Shown: positions 8,398 to 17,303 of the stretch, one piece after another
How positions within the stretch are numbered: position 1 is the first letter of the stretch
Layout: each line of letters starts with the position of its first letter
NCBI RefSeq assembly: GCF_003383615.1
Contig: NZ_QNUL01000003.1
Coordinates: 124,001 to 188,000 of the forward strand
DNA: 64,000 nt
From: Dyadobacter luteus
Lineage (GTDB): Bacteria; Bacteroidota; Bacteroidia; Cytophagales; Spirosomataceae
Direction: 5' to 3'
The notes under the pieces: generated by a model
Databases searched by the model: none
Told to the model about the DNA's origin: nothing
What the model saw: the letters and a program-made list of their open reading frames with translations, nothing else
Program-made: the position numbers and the translations under genes

Positions 8398-9723
8398 ATG
8401 AGGTACCGCTGTCTTCTCCCTATTTTATTCCTGATGCTGATTTTTGTACTTCCCGCATCCGCTCAGAAGTCAACACTGATCAAAAACGTGATGCTGATTG
8501 ACGGAACTGGAAAGCCAGCTGTCAAAAAAACAGATATTCTTATTGAGGATGATCGTATTGCCAAAATCGGAGAAAATATCAAATCCAATACCGCACAAAC
8601 GCTGGATTTGAAAGGAAAAACATTAATTCCTTCTCTTATTTCCGCGCATACACATGTGGGTACACTCAAAGGCACTACTTCAAATGCAGAAAACTACACC
8701 CGCGAAAACATCATTCGCCAACTGAAGCATTATCAGCAGTACGGAATCAATTCGGTGTTAGTAATGGGTACAGACAGGCCCCTCATTTTTGAAAGCGGCT
8801 TACGGGATTCTACCCTTGCCGGCCAACTTCCGGGAGCCAGACTCTTCTCGGCAGGCTATGGTTTCAATGTCCCTGACCCGAATCCGGGATCCTGGATGAA
8901 TCTATTGTTTCGCCCGGAAACTCCTGAACAGGTTCCGGCGATGATGAATAAGCTCGCGGTACTGAAACCAACGACGGTCAAAATGTGGGTAGACGACCAT
9001 GGTGGTAAAGCGGCAAAGATGAAACCGGAGATTTATTCCGAAATCATTTCTGAAGCGCATAAACACGGCATCACAGTGACTGCGCACCTGTTTTATGTAG
9101 ACGATACAAAAAAACTCGCTAACGCAGGATTGGATATTATCGGCCACAGTATTCGTGACAAGCAGGTAGACAAAGAGTTACTTGATCTGATGAAAGCAAA
9201 AAACGTTGTGTACATTCCTACTCTGACGTTGGATCATTTTGCCTACATCTACGCAGACAAGCCTGAATGGATGCAATCCGATTTTTTCAAAAATTCACTC
9301 GAACCGGGTGTATGGGAGATGCTTTCTGACCCCGCTTATCAGACAAAACTAAAAGCCTCTGCTGACTACCAAAAGAAGAAAAAAGACGCTGAAATTGGTC
9401 TGCAAAATCTGAAAAAAATTTTTGACTATGGAATTACTGTTGCTCTGGGAACAGATTCCGGTGCATTTCCTGAAAGAGCACAGGGGTTTGCGGAACATTA
9501 TGAAATGGAATTAATGGTAAATGCCGGCATCAAGCCCGTTGACGTCATTAAGATAAGTACATTGAATGCTGCGAAGGCGATGAAAATTGACAAAGATTAC
9601 GGCAGTATTCAAGTGGGCAAAAAGGCAGATTTCGTAATTCTGGATGCGGATCCTCTTACCGACATTAAGAACACCAGAAAAATTAACGCTGTCTGGAAAG
9701 ACGGCAAACAAGCAGGAAAATAG
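8398..9723 (+). CDS. Secreted amidohydrolase family protein
   Basis: 441 residues with a clear signal peptide (about 1-22, ending PASAQ). A metal-dependent amidohydrolase of the imidazolonepropionase/prolidase-like type: SAHTHVG gives the HxH metal ligands, TVKMWVDD the probable carboxylated bridging Lys, VTAHLFY and GHSIRD two further His, and ALGTDSGAFPERAQG the catalytic Asp. Substrate unknown; likely a periplasmic amide or cyclic peptide/lactone. Stands alone after 119 bp of non-coding DNA; a VOC gene follows after 23 bp and may be co-transcribed. Confidence 0.9.
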   Translation: MRYRCLLPILFLMLIFVLPASAQKSTLIKNVMLIDGTGKPAVKKTDILIEDDRIAKIGENIKSNTAQTLDLKGKTLIPSLISAHTHVGTLKGTTSNAENYTRENIIRQLKHYQQYGINSVLVMGTDRPLIFESGLRDSTLAGQLPGARLFSAGYGFNVPDPNPGSWMNLLFRPETPEQVPAMMNKLAVLKPTTVKMWVDDHGGKAAKMKPEIYSEIISEAHKHGITVTAHLFYVDDTKKLANAGLDIIGHSIRDKQVDKELLDLMKAKNVVYIPTLTLDHFAYIYADKPEWMQSDFFKNSLEPGVWEMLSDPAYQTKLKASADYQKKKKDAEIGLQNLKKIFDYGITVALGTDSGAFPERAQGFAEHYEMELMVNAGIKPVDVIKISTLNAAKAMKIDKDYGSIQVGKKADFVILDADPLTDIKNTRKINAVWKDGKQAGK

Positions 9724-9746
9724 CTACACTTCACCAACCAGATATT

Positions 9747-10112
9747 ATGAAAATTGAATTCAGGAAATTTGACCACATCATGCTTTGTATTCCTGACGGT
9801 GCAGAGCAACAGGCACGTCATTTCTATGGAGAAGTTTTAGGTTTGCAGGAACTGACAGATTTGGGTTATGCTATTCCGCATAAAGCTATCTGGTTCCAGA
9901 TGGGTGATGTCCAGCTTCATATACGCGCTGAAGGTGAACAGCAACTTTCTCAAAGACACCCTGCTTTCACAGTTCAAAATCTGGCTGAAGCAGAACGGAT
10001 ATTAACAGAAAACGGAATCTCTGTCACTCACCTGAGCAAAATTCCTGATCGCGAACGTTTTTCATTCAGAGACCCTTTTGGAAATCGTATAGAATTGATC
10101 GAATATCTTTGA
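9747..10112 (+). CDS. VOC (glyoxalase/bleomycin resistance-like) family protein
   Basis: 121 residues, single vicinal-oxygen-chelate module: FDHIMLCIPDGAEQQARHFY at the start, LGLQEL, a strand with QLHIRAE, and the terminal FRDPFGNRIELIEY. Candidate metal ligands are His10, His77-area and Glu117. Cytosolic. Substrate cannot be told from the sequence; lyase, isomerase or thiol-conjugation functions are all known in this fold. Only 23 bp after the amidohydrolase gene. Confidence 0.88.
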   Translation: MKIEFRKFDHIMLCIPDGAEQQARHFYGEVLGLQELTDLGYAIPHKAIWFQMGDVQLHIRAEGEQQLSQRHPAFTVQNLAEAERILTENGISVTHLSKIPDRERFSFRDPFGNRIELIEYL

Positions 10113-10205
10113 GCAGCCACAGAAAGAGAAAGCCTTACGAAATTCTTCCGTCTTACTAATTTCCATTCCTGTTCTTCAAAAGCTCGTAAATGGAAAAAGT
10201 AATTC

Positions 10206-10213
10206 TAAATTTG
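10206..10213 (+). promoter_or_regulatory. Candidate -7 element heading the glycan cluster
   Basis: TAAATTTG fits TAnnTTTG and lies 39 bp before the start of the first glycan gene. No good -33 TTG was seen. Plausible promoter for the genes from 10245 onward. Confidence 0.4.
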
Positions 10214-10244
10214 CACCTGCATTCATCGCAGGCCATTAACATGT

Positions 10245-11279
10245 ATGTTTAAAGTTTTTCTTAAAGTCCTGGTCGTTATTGTTGTTTTAGCCGGTATTAC
10301 CGAAGTCGTACTCCGAAAAGTTTATGGATTCTGCAATGCTCCTCTATACGTCAATGATCCCGACTTTGAATACATATACGCACCTAACCAGGAAGTAAAC
10401 CGTTTTGGCAATATCGTCAAAACCAATAGCTTATCTATGAGAAGTGAGGAGCTTTCCGAATCCGATAGTCTCATTATATTACTTCTGGGCGACTCCGTGA
10501 TCAATGGCGGAAGTCTCACCACCCACGACAGCATCGGCACCAGTATGCTCGAAAAACGTTTCCAGAAAACTTTTGGAAAGAAAACCAGAGTACTAAATAT
10601 TTCCGCAGGATCCTGGGGGCCTGACAATATAGCTGCTTATCTCAAAAAATACGGCTTCTTCAATGCCAAGGTAGTGGGCTTGGTAACGAGTAGCCACGAT
10701 GCGCACGATATTATGTCCCACATCAGTCCTGTAGGTATAGACCCGGGAATGCCTGATAAACAATACAGTATCGCATGGGTGGAACTTTGGGACAGATACC
10801 GCTGGTGGATCTGGTACAACTTCCTGGCTCTTCTGCCTTCCTTTGATAACGACAAATTGCAAAGCGAAGAAACCGTAGCGAAAAAAGAAGAAGTAAAGCA
10901 AACCGTTCCTGACTCGATCAGAAAAGATACAATCAAAAAAATAGAGCTGAATGACGCTGGAATCCGCAAGCCGGGTATTGGATTCAACCCTGGCTATGAG
11001 CAGCTTTATGAAATGACTCAAAAAGAAAATATTCCGTTCTTCATTTATCTGCACCCGGAAATTTCTGAAATTGAGTTGGGCCACTTCAACGACCAAGGTA
11101 TGGAGATCATTGAATTTGCCAAAGAAAAAAACATTCGCCTGATCAACGAATTTGATCTGGGTGTGAAATTGGAATACTACCGGAATCTGGATGTTGTGCA
11201 TTACAATAACCAGGGACAGGTTTTTCTGGCAAACAATTTGTATCCTTTGTTTGCTGAATATTTAACTCATAAGCCCTGA
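10245..11279 (+). CDS. Membrane-anchored SGNH/GDSL hydrolase-like protein
   Basis: 344 residues. One N-terminal membrane helix (about 3-22), then an SGNH-type domain: LLLGDSVINGG carries the nucleophile Ser of the GDS block (about residue 84), and DVVHYNNQG near the end supplies the Asp-x-x-His pair. The usual GxND block is replaced by TSSHDAHD. A charged, Lys/Glu-rich stretch (about 204-232) interrupts the domain. In a glycan cluster such proteins often add or remove acetyl groups on sugars; that role is inference. Its TGA overlaps the next start by one base. Confidence 0.8.
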   Translation: MFKVFLKVLVVIVVLAGITEVVLRKVYGFCNAPLYVNDPDFEYIYAPNQEVNRFGNIVKTNSLSMRSEELSESDSLIILLLGDSVINGGSLTTHDSIGTSMLEKRFQKTFGKKTRVLNISAGSWGPDNIAAYLKKYGFFNAKVVGLVTSSHDAHDIMSHISPVGIDPGMPDKQYSIAWVELWDRYRWWIWYNFLALLPSFDNDKLQSEETVAKKEEVKQTVPDSIRKDTIKKIELNDAGIRKPGIGFNPGYEQLYEMTQKENIPFFIYLHPEISEIELGHFNDQGMEIIEFAKEKNIRLINEFDLGVKLEYYRNLDVVHYNNQGQVFLANNLYPLFAEYLTHKP

Positions 11280-12415
11280 TGCGCGTTTTAATCATTCATA
11301 ACCAACTCTGGGCACACTATAAGTCGAAACTTTTCAGCGAGATTCATAAGTCGATGCACACTGAATATCCAGAAGCGGAATTTCTGGTGGCACATATTGC
11401 ACTTTATGAAGCCAGCAGAAGCAGTATGCAAGACCAGAAAAGTTTTCCTTATCAGTACCCTTATCAGGTTCTTTTCAATAAAAGCCTCGACCAGGTTGGT
11501 TTTTCTGAAAGATTGAAAGCGTTATTTAAAACCTTCAATGCATTTAAACCTACCATTTTAAATGTAACAGGTTGGTTCGACTGGGCGCAGGTATTATTGA
11601 TGATTTACGCTCGCAGCAAAGGAGTAAAAATCGTCCTTTCTTCTGAATCTTCTACTTTGGACCACAACAGGTCAGGAATAAAGGAGAAAACAAAGAAAGC
11701 CATAGTGGGGATGGCCGATGCCTTTTTTTGCTTCGGGAAATCTTCTGTAAATTATCTGATCGCACTCGGCATAGAAAAAAATAAGATTGCAGTCAGCAAT
11801 GCAGCAGTTATTGATGAGGCGTTGGTCAAAAATGCATTTAGTGAGGCTAAGCGAAAAAATCTAACACCACTCAACAAGACATTTGTATATGTAGGCCGGT
11901 TGGCTCCGGAGAAAAACTTACAAATGCTTATTGAGGTATTTATCCGGTTGCAAAATGCCTCCGACTGGAAATTGCTGTTTGTCGGTGATGGTCCAATGCG
12001 CGGTGAATTGGAGGGATTGGTCTTAAAAAGCGCAAAGCCTGAAAACATTCAATTTGCTGGTGGTTTTCCATGGTATGAAGTTCCCCGCTGGCTGACACAA
12101 AGCGATGTGCTGATTCTGCCGAGTATTTCTGAACCCTGGGGGCTGGTTGTGAATGAAGCAATGGTCTGCGGATTACCTGTGATTGTTTCACAGACTTGCG
12201 GGTGCGTTGAGGATCTTGTAGTAGACGGAAAAAACGGTTTTATAATAGATCCGAAAAATCCTGTCAGCCTGAAAGATGCCTTGCAATTTTTCATAGATAA
12301 TCCCGACCAAATTGATTCGATGGGAGATGCTTCTGAAGAATTGGTAGCTCCGTTCAATTCAACGCAGGTGGCAGAGCAAATGGTAAGATGTTACGCTCAA
12401 TTGAGCCTTCGATAA
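11279..12415 (+). CDS. Glycosyltransferase, GT4/group 1 family
   Basis: 378 residues, GT-B fold. C-terminal sugar-nucleotide domain is clear: TFVYVGRLAPEKNL, LLFVGDGPMRGELE, and PSISEPWGLVVNEAMVCGLP with the EX7E motif. N-terminal acceptor domain begins RVLIIHNQLW. Cytoplasmic, acting on a lipid-linked glycan. Overlaps the SGNH gene by one base and is followed after 33 bp by a second GT4, so it belongs to a polysaccharide operon. Donor and linkage unknown. Confidence 0.92.
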   Translation: MRVLIIHNQLWAHYKSKLFSEIHKSMHTEYPEAEFLVAHIALYEASRSSMQDQKSFPYQYPYQVLFNKSLDQVGFSERLKALFKTFNAFKPTILNVTGWFDWAQVLLMIYARSKGVKIVLSSESSTLDHNRSGIKEKTKKAIVGMADAFFCFGKSSVNYLIALGIEKNKIAVSNAAVIDEALVKNAFSEAKRKNLTPLNKTFVYVGRLAPEKNLQMLIEVFIRLQNASDWKLLFVGDGPMRGELEGLVLKSAKPENIQFAGGFPWYEVPRWLTQSDVLILPSISEPWGLVVNEAMVCGLPVIVSQTCGCVEDLVVDGKNGFIIDPKNPVSLKDALQFFIDNPDQIDSMGDASEELVAPFNSTQVAEQMVRCYAQLSLR

Positions 12416-12448
12416 TGTTAACAAAATTACGCACACAAAATTAGAAAG

Positions 12449-13597
12449 ATGCGAATTCTGAATATATGCGCTTATACATGGGCAATTGGCGGGCCTGCAA
12501 GAATTATATATGACCATACAACTGAGGTTCTGAAACAGGGACATCAGGTTGACATCCTGAGTCCGATGACTCCGGGTGAAAAAAGCTACCCGGTTCCCCA
12601 AGGAGCCAGACTGATAGAGTGCGCCAGAACTACTCCGATCAGTAATTACTACCGGGAGTTTTCCGTAGAAATGTACCGCTATCTGAAAGCTAATATAAGC
12701 CAGTATGATGTAATTCATATGCACGGCATCTGGCACTTTGGTAGCCTTGCTCCATTTCTGATCCCTAATAAAGCTGTATTGGTTATTACAATCCACGGAC
12801 TTCTGGATCACTGGGCTGTAGAACACAGCAAATGGAAGAAGAAACTGGTGACAATTCTGTACCAGAAGAGATTACTGGGGAAAGCTGATCTTATTCAAAT
12901 CAATAATACTGACGAGGAACAGGATGTGATCCGGTATCTGGGATACCGCCCCAAAAATATGGCTATTGTTCCCAATGGGATGAAGCTATCAGAATATACG
13001 CAACTTCCGGCAAAAGGAATTTTCAGACAGAAATACAACATCTCCCCTGAACAGCAGGTGATTTTATTTATGGGAAGGCTGAATATCAAAAAGGGGCTCG
13101 ACCTGCTTTTACCAGCATTTTTAAAGGTATATCAGCAAATCCCGAATGCGATACTGATCCTTGCCGGTCCTGACGATGGCTATCAGAGAGAAACAGAGGA
13201 GTTTATCGAAAAAAATAAGTTGCACAACCGGGTGAAGCTGGTGGGTATGCTCACTGATTCGGATAAAAAGGAGGCCCTCGCAGATGCAGATTTATTTGTG
13301 CTCCCGTCCTATTCAGAAGGATTTTCAATTGCTGTTTTAGAAGCTATGACCTCAGGTGTACCTGCTTTAGTTTCTGATCGGGTTGGCTTTGGAGATTATA
13401 TCAAAAAGCACAATGCAGCGTTTCTAACTGCCTTAAAACCTGAGAGTGTAGCAGAAGGTCTTCTTAAAATATTACAAGATTCGTCCTATGCCAGGCTTAT
13501 TGCAAATAACGCCTACAACATGGTAGTGGAAAATTTCGACATCAAAGTGGTCGCGAATCAGTTATTGGAAGAATACAAGAAAGTAAAGAAAATCTGA
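12449..13597 (+). CDS. Glycosyltransferase, GT4/group 1 family
   Basis: 382 residues. Starts with the Gly-rich acceptor loop RILNICAYTWAIGGPARI; HMHGIWHFG; the C-terminal domain has VILFMGRLNIKKGLDLLL, LILAGPDDGYQRE and PSYSEGFSIAVLEAMTSGVP with EX7E. Typical of capsule or exopolysaccharide enzymes. 33 bp after the previous GT4 and 63 bp before a GT2 gene, same strand. Confidence 0.93.
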   Translation: MRILNICAYTWAIGGPARIIYDHTTEVLKQGHQVDILSPMTPGEKSYPVPQGARLIECARTTPISNYYREFSVEMYRYLKANISQYDVIHMHGIWHFGSLAPFLIPNKAVLVITIHGLLDHWAVEHSKWKKKLVTILYQKRLLGKADLIQINNTDEEQDVIRYLGYRPKNMAIVPNGMKLSEYTQLPAKGIFRQKYNISPEQQVILFMGRLNIKKGLDLLLPAFLKVYQQIPNAILILAGPDDGYQRETEEFIEKNKLHNRVKLVGMLTDSDKKEALADADLFVLPSYSEGFSIAVLEAMTSGVPALVSDRVGFGDYIKKHNAAFLTALKPESVAEGLLKILQDSSYARLIANNAYNMVVENFDIKVVANQLLEEYKKVKKI

Positions 13598-13660
13598 CTA
13601 TCTTTGCAGCCAATTGCACACATGTTCACCGTTAGTTAGAATTGCCCTGAAATAATTTAT

Positions 13661-14590
13661 ATGGTTGATTTATCCGTCATCATCTTAACACACAATGAGT
13701 CGCTACACATTGAGAGATGTATTAAAAGCCTTCAACAGGTAACGGATAAAATTTTCATTGTCGATTCATATTCAACCGACAACACCGTACAAATCGCAAC
13801 TTCCCTTGGCGCAACTGTAGTTCAAAACCCATGGGTATCCTACGCTTTCCAATACAATTTCGGTATTCAGAATAATCCGTTCCAAACAGCCTGGATGATG
13901 CGGATGGATGCAGACGAATACCTTACTCCCGAATTGGCCAGTGAACTGAACCGGGAGTTAATGGCCACTTCGGCAGATATTACAGGTCTGTATGTTAAAA
14001 GAAGGGTCTTTTTCATGAATCAGTGGATTAGCCGCGGAGGCTACTACCCTATCTGGCTGCTGCGCCTGTGGCGCCGTGATATAGGAATCTGTGAAGAATT
14101 GTGGATGGACGAGCATATCAAACTGAGTAGTGGAAGCACGGCTCAGTTACAGCATGATATTGTGGATCACAACCTTAATAACCTCACCTGGTGGACTCAA
14201 AAGCATAACAATTATGCAATCAGAGAGGTGATAGACCTACTGAACATTAAATATAACTTTGACAGTAAACCAACAGTAACTCCGAATTTTTGGGGAAATC
14301 AGGAGCAACGAACAAGATATCTGAAGATCAAGTATGCGTCCATGCCTTTGTTCACAAGACCATTTGTCTATTTCGTTTACAGATACTTCTTCAAATTCGG
14401 ATTTCTAGATGGCAAAAAAGGATTGATCTGGCACTTTTTACAAGGCTTTTGGTATAGGTTTCTTGTTGATGCCAAAATCTATGAAGTATACCAACGTGCA
14501 GGTAAAGATAAAGACAGTATTATAGAACATTTCAGGACGGAATATGGAAAAGATCTTGCAAACCCAAACCGATCTGTCCGGGTACGATAA
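13661..14590 (+). CDS. Glycosyltransferase family 2
   Basis: 309 residues, GT-A fold: LSVIILTHNESLHIERCI at the N-terminus, IVDSYSTDNT (first Asp), and MRMDADEYL with the metal-binding DxD near residues 85-90. Related to WaaE/KdtX-like GT2 enzymes that modify surface sugars. No strong membrane helix, but the aromatic C-terminal third may lie on the membrane. Its last 47 bp overlap the start of the acetyltransferase gene in another frame. Confidence 0.92.
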   Translation: MVDLSVIILTHNESLHIERCIKSLQQVTDKIFIVDSYSTDNTVQIATSLGATVVQNPWVSYAFQYNFGIQNNPFQTAWMMRMDADEYLTPELASELNRELMATSADITGLYVKRRVFFMNQWISRGGYYPIWLLRLWRRDIGICEELWMDEHIKLSSGSTAQLQHDIVDHNLNNLTWWTQKHNNYAIREVIDLLNIKYNFDSKPTVTPNFWGNQEQRTRYLKIKYASMPLFTRPFVYFVYRYFFKFGFLDGKKGLIWHFLQGFWYRFLVDAKIYEVYQRAGKDKDSIIEHFRTEYGKDLANPNRSVRVR

Positions 14591-15110
14591 TAGCTGGTAT
14601 AAGCCTGGAAGTGCAATGAAACGACTGGCGTGGTATCTGACATCCATTTTGTTTATAGATACTTATTTGCCGGTCCCTATGCTGGCGAAACGAATGCTTT
14701 TGAAAGCGTTCGGAGCAAAGCTTGGACAAAATGTGGTTCTGAAGCCAAAAGTGAATATTAAATATCCGTGGTTTCTGAGTATTGGAGACAATACATGGAT
14801 CGGAGAAAAGGTGTGGATAGACAACCTCACGACGGTGAATATTGGGGCAAATGTGTGTTTGTCACAGGGCTGTATGCTCTTAACAGGTAATCACGATTTC
14901 ACAGTAAATACGTTCGATTTAATTGTGAAGCCGATTACAATAGAGAATGGATCCTGGATCGGAGCCAAAGCAACGGTTTGTCCGGGAGTGACAGTTAAGT
15001 CCCATGCAGTGCTAACTGTTAATTCAGTGGCTACCAGGGATATGGATCCTTTCGGAATTTACCAGGGCAATCCGGCGATATTTGTAAAACAAAGACAGAT
15101 TAAACATTGA
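14544..15110 (+). CDS. WcaF-type colanic acid/exopolysaccharide acetyltransferase
   Basis: 188 residues, left-handed beta-helix (hexapeptide repeat) O-acetyltransferase using acetyl-CoA. The repeats run from about residue 58 to 170 (GDNTWIGEKVWIDNL, GANVCLSQGCMLLTGNHD with the catalytic His, GSWIGAKATVCPGV). The N-terminus has TDLSGYDNSWYKPG, the WcaF family hallmark, which supports the start at 14544 even though it lies 47 bp inside the preceding gene. Probably acetylates the repeat unit made by the neighbouring glycosyltransferases. Confidence 0.92.
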   Translation: MEKILQTQTDLSGYDNSWYKPGSAMKRLAWYLTSILFIDTYLPVPMLAKRMLLKAFGAKLGQNVVLKPKVNIKYPWFLSIGDNTWIGEKVWIDNLTTVNIGANVCLSQGCMLLTGNHDFTVNTFDLIVKPITIENGSWIGAKATVCPGVTVKSHAVLTVNSVATRDMDPFGIYQGNPAIFVKQRQIKH

Positions 15111-15850
15111 AAGTAAGTATCATAACAGTCGTTTTTAATGGTGCCTCTACGCTAAATTCATGCATTGATTCAGTGTTGGCGCAGAACTATGACTCTATTG
15201 AGTACATTATTATTGATGGTAAATCCAAAGATCAGACTGTTGATATTGTCAAATCCTATGGAAACCGGATTGACAAATTTATCAGCGAAGCTGACAATGG
15301 CATTTATGATGCGATGAATAAGGGCGTTGCATTAGCCACCGGAGACATTGTTGGCATATTAAATGCAGATGATTTCTACGCTGGTAATACCGTAATATCT
15401 GATATTGTTCGGGCTATGAGATCCACCGACGCGGACGGAGCTTATGGTGATTTACAATATGTAGATGCAACAGAATTAAATAAAATAAAAAGAAACTGGA
15501 AGTCTGGTAATTATCGGAAGGGCTCATTTATAACCGGCTGGATGCCACCGCATCCAACCTTCTTTGTAAAAAAGAGCTTGTATGAAAAATATGGAAGTTT
15601 CAGATTGGATTTGGGAAGTGCAGCAGACTATGAGCTGATGCTGAGAATGATTCATAAATCAGGCATAACATTGGCATATGTACCCAAAGTGCTCGTTAAA
15701 ATGAGAGCCGGAGGGGTAAGTAATAGTAATGTATCCAACAGGATCGCAGCTAATAAAAATGACCGGCTTGCCTGGAAGATTAATGGGTTAAAACCGAAAT
15801 TCTATACGCTTTGGTTAAAGCCGCTAAGAAAAGTTCTACAGTTTATATAG
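15107..15850 (+). CDS. Glycosyltransferase family 2, TTG start
   Basis: 247 residues, compact WcaA/WcaE-like GT2: KVSIITVVFNGASTLNSCI, IIDGKSKDQTVDIV, DNGIYDAMNKG, and the DxD-type ILNADDFY near residues 83-90; GWMPPHPTFFVKK is also typical. The family N-terminus falls exactly on a TTG at 15107 that shares a TTGA overlap with the acetyltransferase stop, so translation is likely coupled and TTG is the true start. Confidence 0.9.
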   Translation: MKVSIITVVFNGASTLNSCIDSVLAQNYDSIEYIIIDGKSKDQTVDIVKSYGNRIDKFISEADNGIYDAMNKGVALATGDIVGILNADDFYAGNTVISDIVRAMRSTDADGAYGDLQYVDATELNKIKRNWKSGNYRKGSFITGWMPPHPTFFVKKSLYEKYGSFRLDLGSAADYELMLRMIHKSGITLAYVPKVLVKMRAGGVSNSNVSNRIAANKNDRLAWKINGLKPKFYTLWLKPLRKVLQFI

Positions 15851-15984
15851 AACTTTTTTGTAACGAATATTAGCAAAGTGACCAAAAGATAAAATATTTT
15901 GACACACAGGACTTTACATGTTTGTTTTACGACATATTTTGTTAAAATTTGGCGTGAATTATGTTAAAGTCATTTATATAAAGA

Positions 15985-17211
15985 ATGCTTAGCATTAATA
16001 AAATGGATTTACAAATACCCCTGCAGATCATTAGTGAAGGAAATTTTAACAGTATGGTACACCATGATGTATACCAGTGTTTTCTGTCATTTTTGATTGC
16101 CTGCTTTTTATCAATCATTTCCATTCCTGTTATCATTAACCTGTCCAATCTGCTGCATCTTACGGCAAAGCCAGGTTTCAGAAGCTCACACCACACAGAA
16201 ACACCTACATTGGGTGGTATCGCCATTTTTGCATCTACATTAATAGCCTATTTTCTTTGGCCACATGCTGAAAATGCGATTGATTCCAATATCATCAATC
16301 TGTCTATTACAGGCGTGTTGATTCTTTTCTTTTTAGGTTTGAAAGATGATATTCTTGCTGTAGATCCAACCAAGAAGCTAATCATTCAGATATTTGCTTC
16401 TCTGATTCTTGTTGCAATGGGCAATTTCAAGATTGATCATTTCTACGGAATCTTTGGTATTGATGCAGTGCCGGATATCGTTAGCATTCCTTTGACAGTA
16501 TTTGTATTTATCGCAATCATTAATGCTATAAACCTGATTGACGGAATTGACGGTTTGGCCGGAGGTATCAGTCTGATCGCCGGACTGGGATTTGGAATCT
16601 GGTTTATTCTGAATGATCATTTCTCGTTTGGTTGCCTTGCTTTTGCAATGTCAGGTTCCCTGCTTGGTTTTTTGAGATTCAACTTCTCTAAAACCAGTAA
16701 AATCTTCATGGGTGATACTGGTTCCCTTATTGTAGGTTATCTCTTATCCATCTTCGCTGTCGAGTTCCTGTCGCTGAACGTGGGTTATCTGCATGATCCG
16801 AATGCTTATTTCAATGCACCCATCATCGTGATGGTACTTTTAATTGTACCTATTTTCGATACATTGCGCGTATTCATTGTGCGTATTGTTAAGGGAGGAT
16901 CTCCATTTGTTGCTGACAGAAACCACATGCACCATATCCTTATTGATACGGGACTTAACCACTTCTGGGCGTCCTTTACCTTATGGATGGTGACTATTCT
17001 AAACACTGCGCTGTTCTTTACTTTCCATGGTAACATCACTAACACTGCTTCACTTTACATCTATATTGGCATGTTCTGCGCCTATATGGTAGTGGCCTAT
17101 TTCATGAAGAAAAGGATTGCAACTGCTCAGGACAAAAAAAAACACGCTAAATCACCAGCATTCAGTGACAAAGGTGTTTCTCCGGGTCAAAAGTTGTTGA
17201 AAGACCTTTAA
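15985..17211 (+). CDS. Undecaprenyl-phosphate sugar-1-phosphate transferase, MraY/WecA family
   Basis: 408 residues, about ten membrane helices. Transfers a HexNAc-1-phosphate to undecaprenyl phosphate to start a surface glycan. Seen: LKDDILAVDPTKK (Asp-Asp motif), NAINLIDGIDGLAGG, FMGDTGSLIVGY and the RNHMHHILID His loop, all characteristic of WecA-like rather than MraY enzymes. A short cytoplasmic Lys-rich tail ends it. It lies 134 bp after the last glycosyltransferase and probably initiates the same polymer. Start chosen at the first ATG (15985); 16003 is an alternative. Confidence 0.93.
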   Translation: MLSINKMDLQIPLQIISEGNFNSMVHHDVYQCFLSFLIACFLSIISIPVIINLSNLLHLTAKPGFRSSHHTETPTLGGIAIFASTLIAYFLWPHAENAIDSNIINLSITGVLILFFLGLKDDILAVDPTKKLIIQIFASLILVAMGNFKIDHFYGIFGIDAVPDIVSIPLTVFVFIAIINAINLIDGIDGLAGGISLIAGLGFGIWFILNDHFSFGCLAFAMSGSLLGFLRFNFSKTSKIFMGDTGSLIVGYLLSIFAVEFLSLNVGYLHDPNAYFNAPIIVMVLLIVPIFDTLRVFIVRIVKGGSPFVADRNHMHHILIDTGLNHFWASFTLWMVTILNTALFFTFHGNITNTASLYIYIGMFCAYMVVAYFMKKRIATAQDKKKHAKSPAFSDKGVSPGQKLLKDL

Positions 17212-17303
17212 TCAGATATTATCAATTTCAACATAAAAAGTCCGTTTTCTTAACGCTGTAAAACGAATGTTTGTACCTTAGCGCCAAATAATTGTCCACA
17301 GGT

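Noticed and set aside
10593..11201. 202-residue open frame on the minus strand
   Set aside because: Antisense to the SGNH-like gene inside the glycan operon, no family resemblance.
14544..14590. Possible frameshift joining GT2 and acetyltransferase
   Set aside because: Both proteins have complete expected ends and starts, so overlap is the simpler reading.
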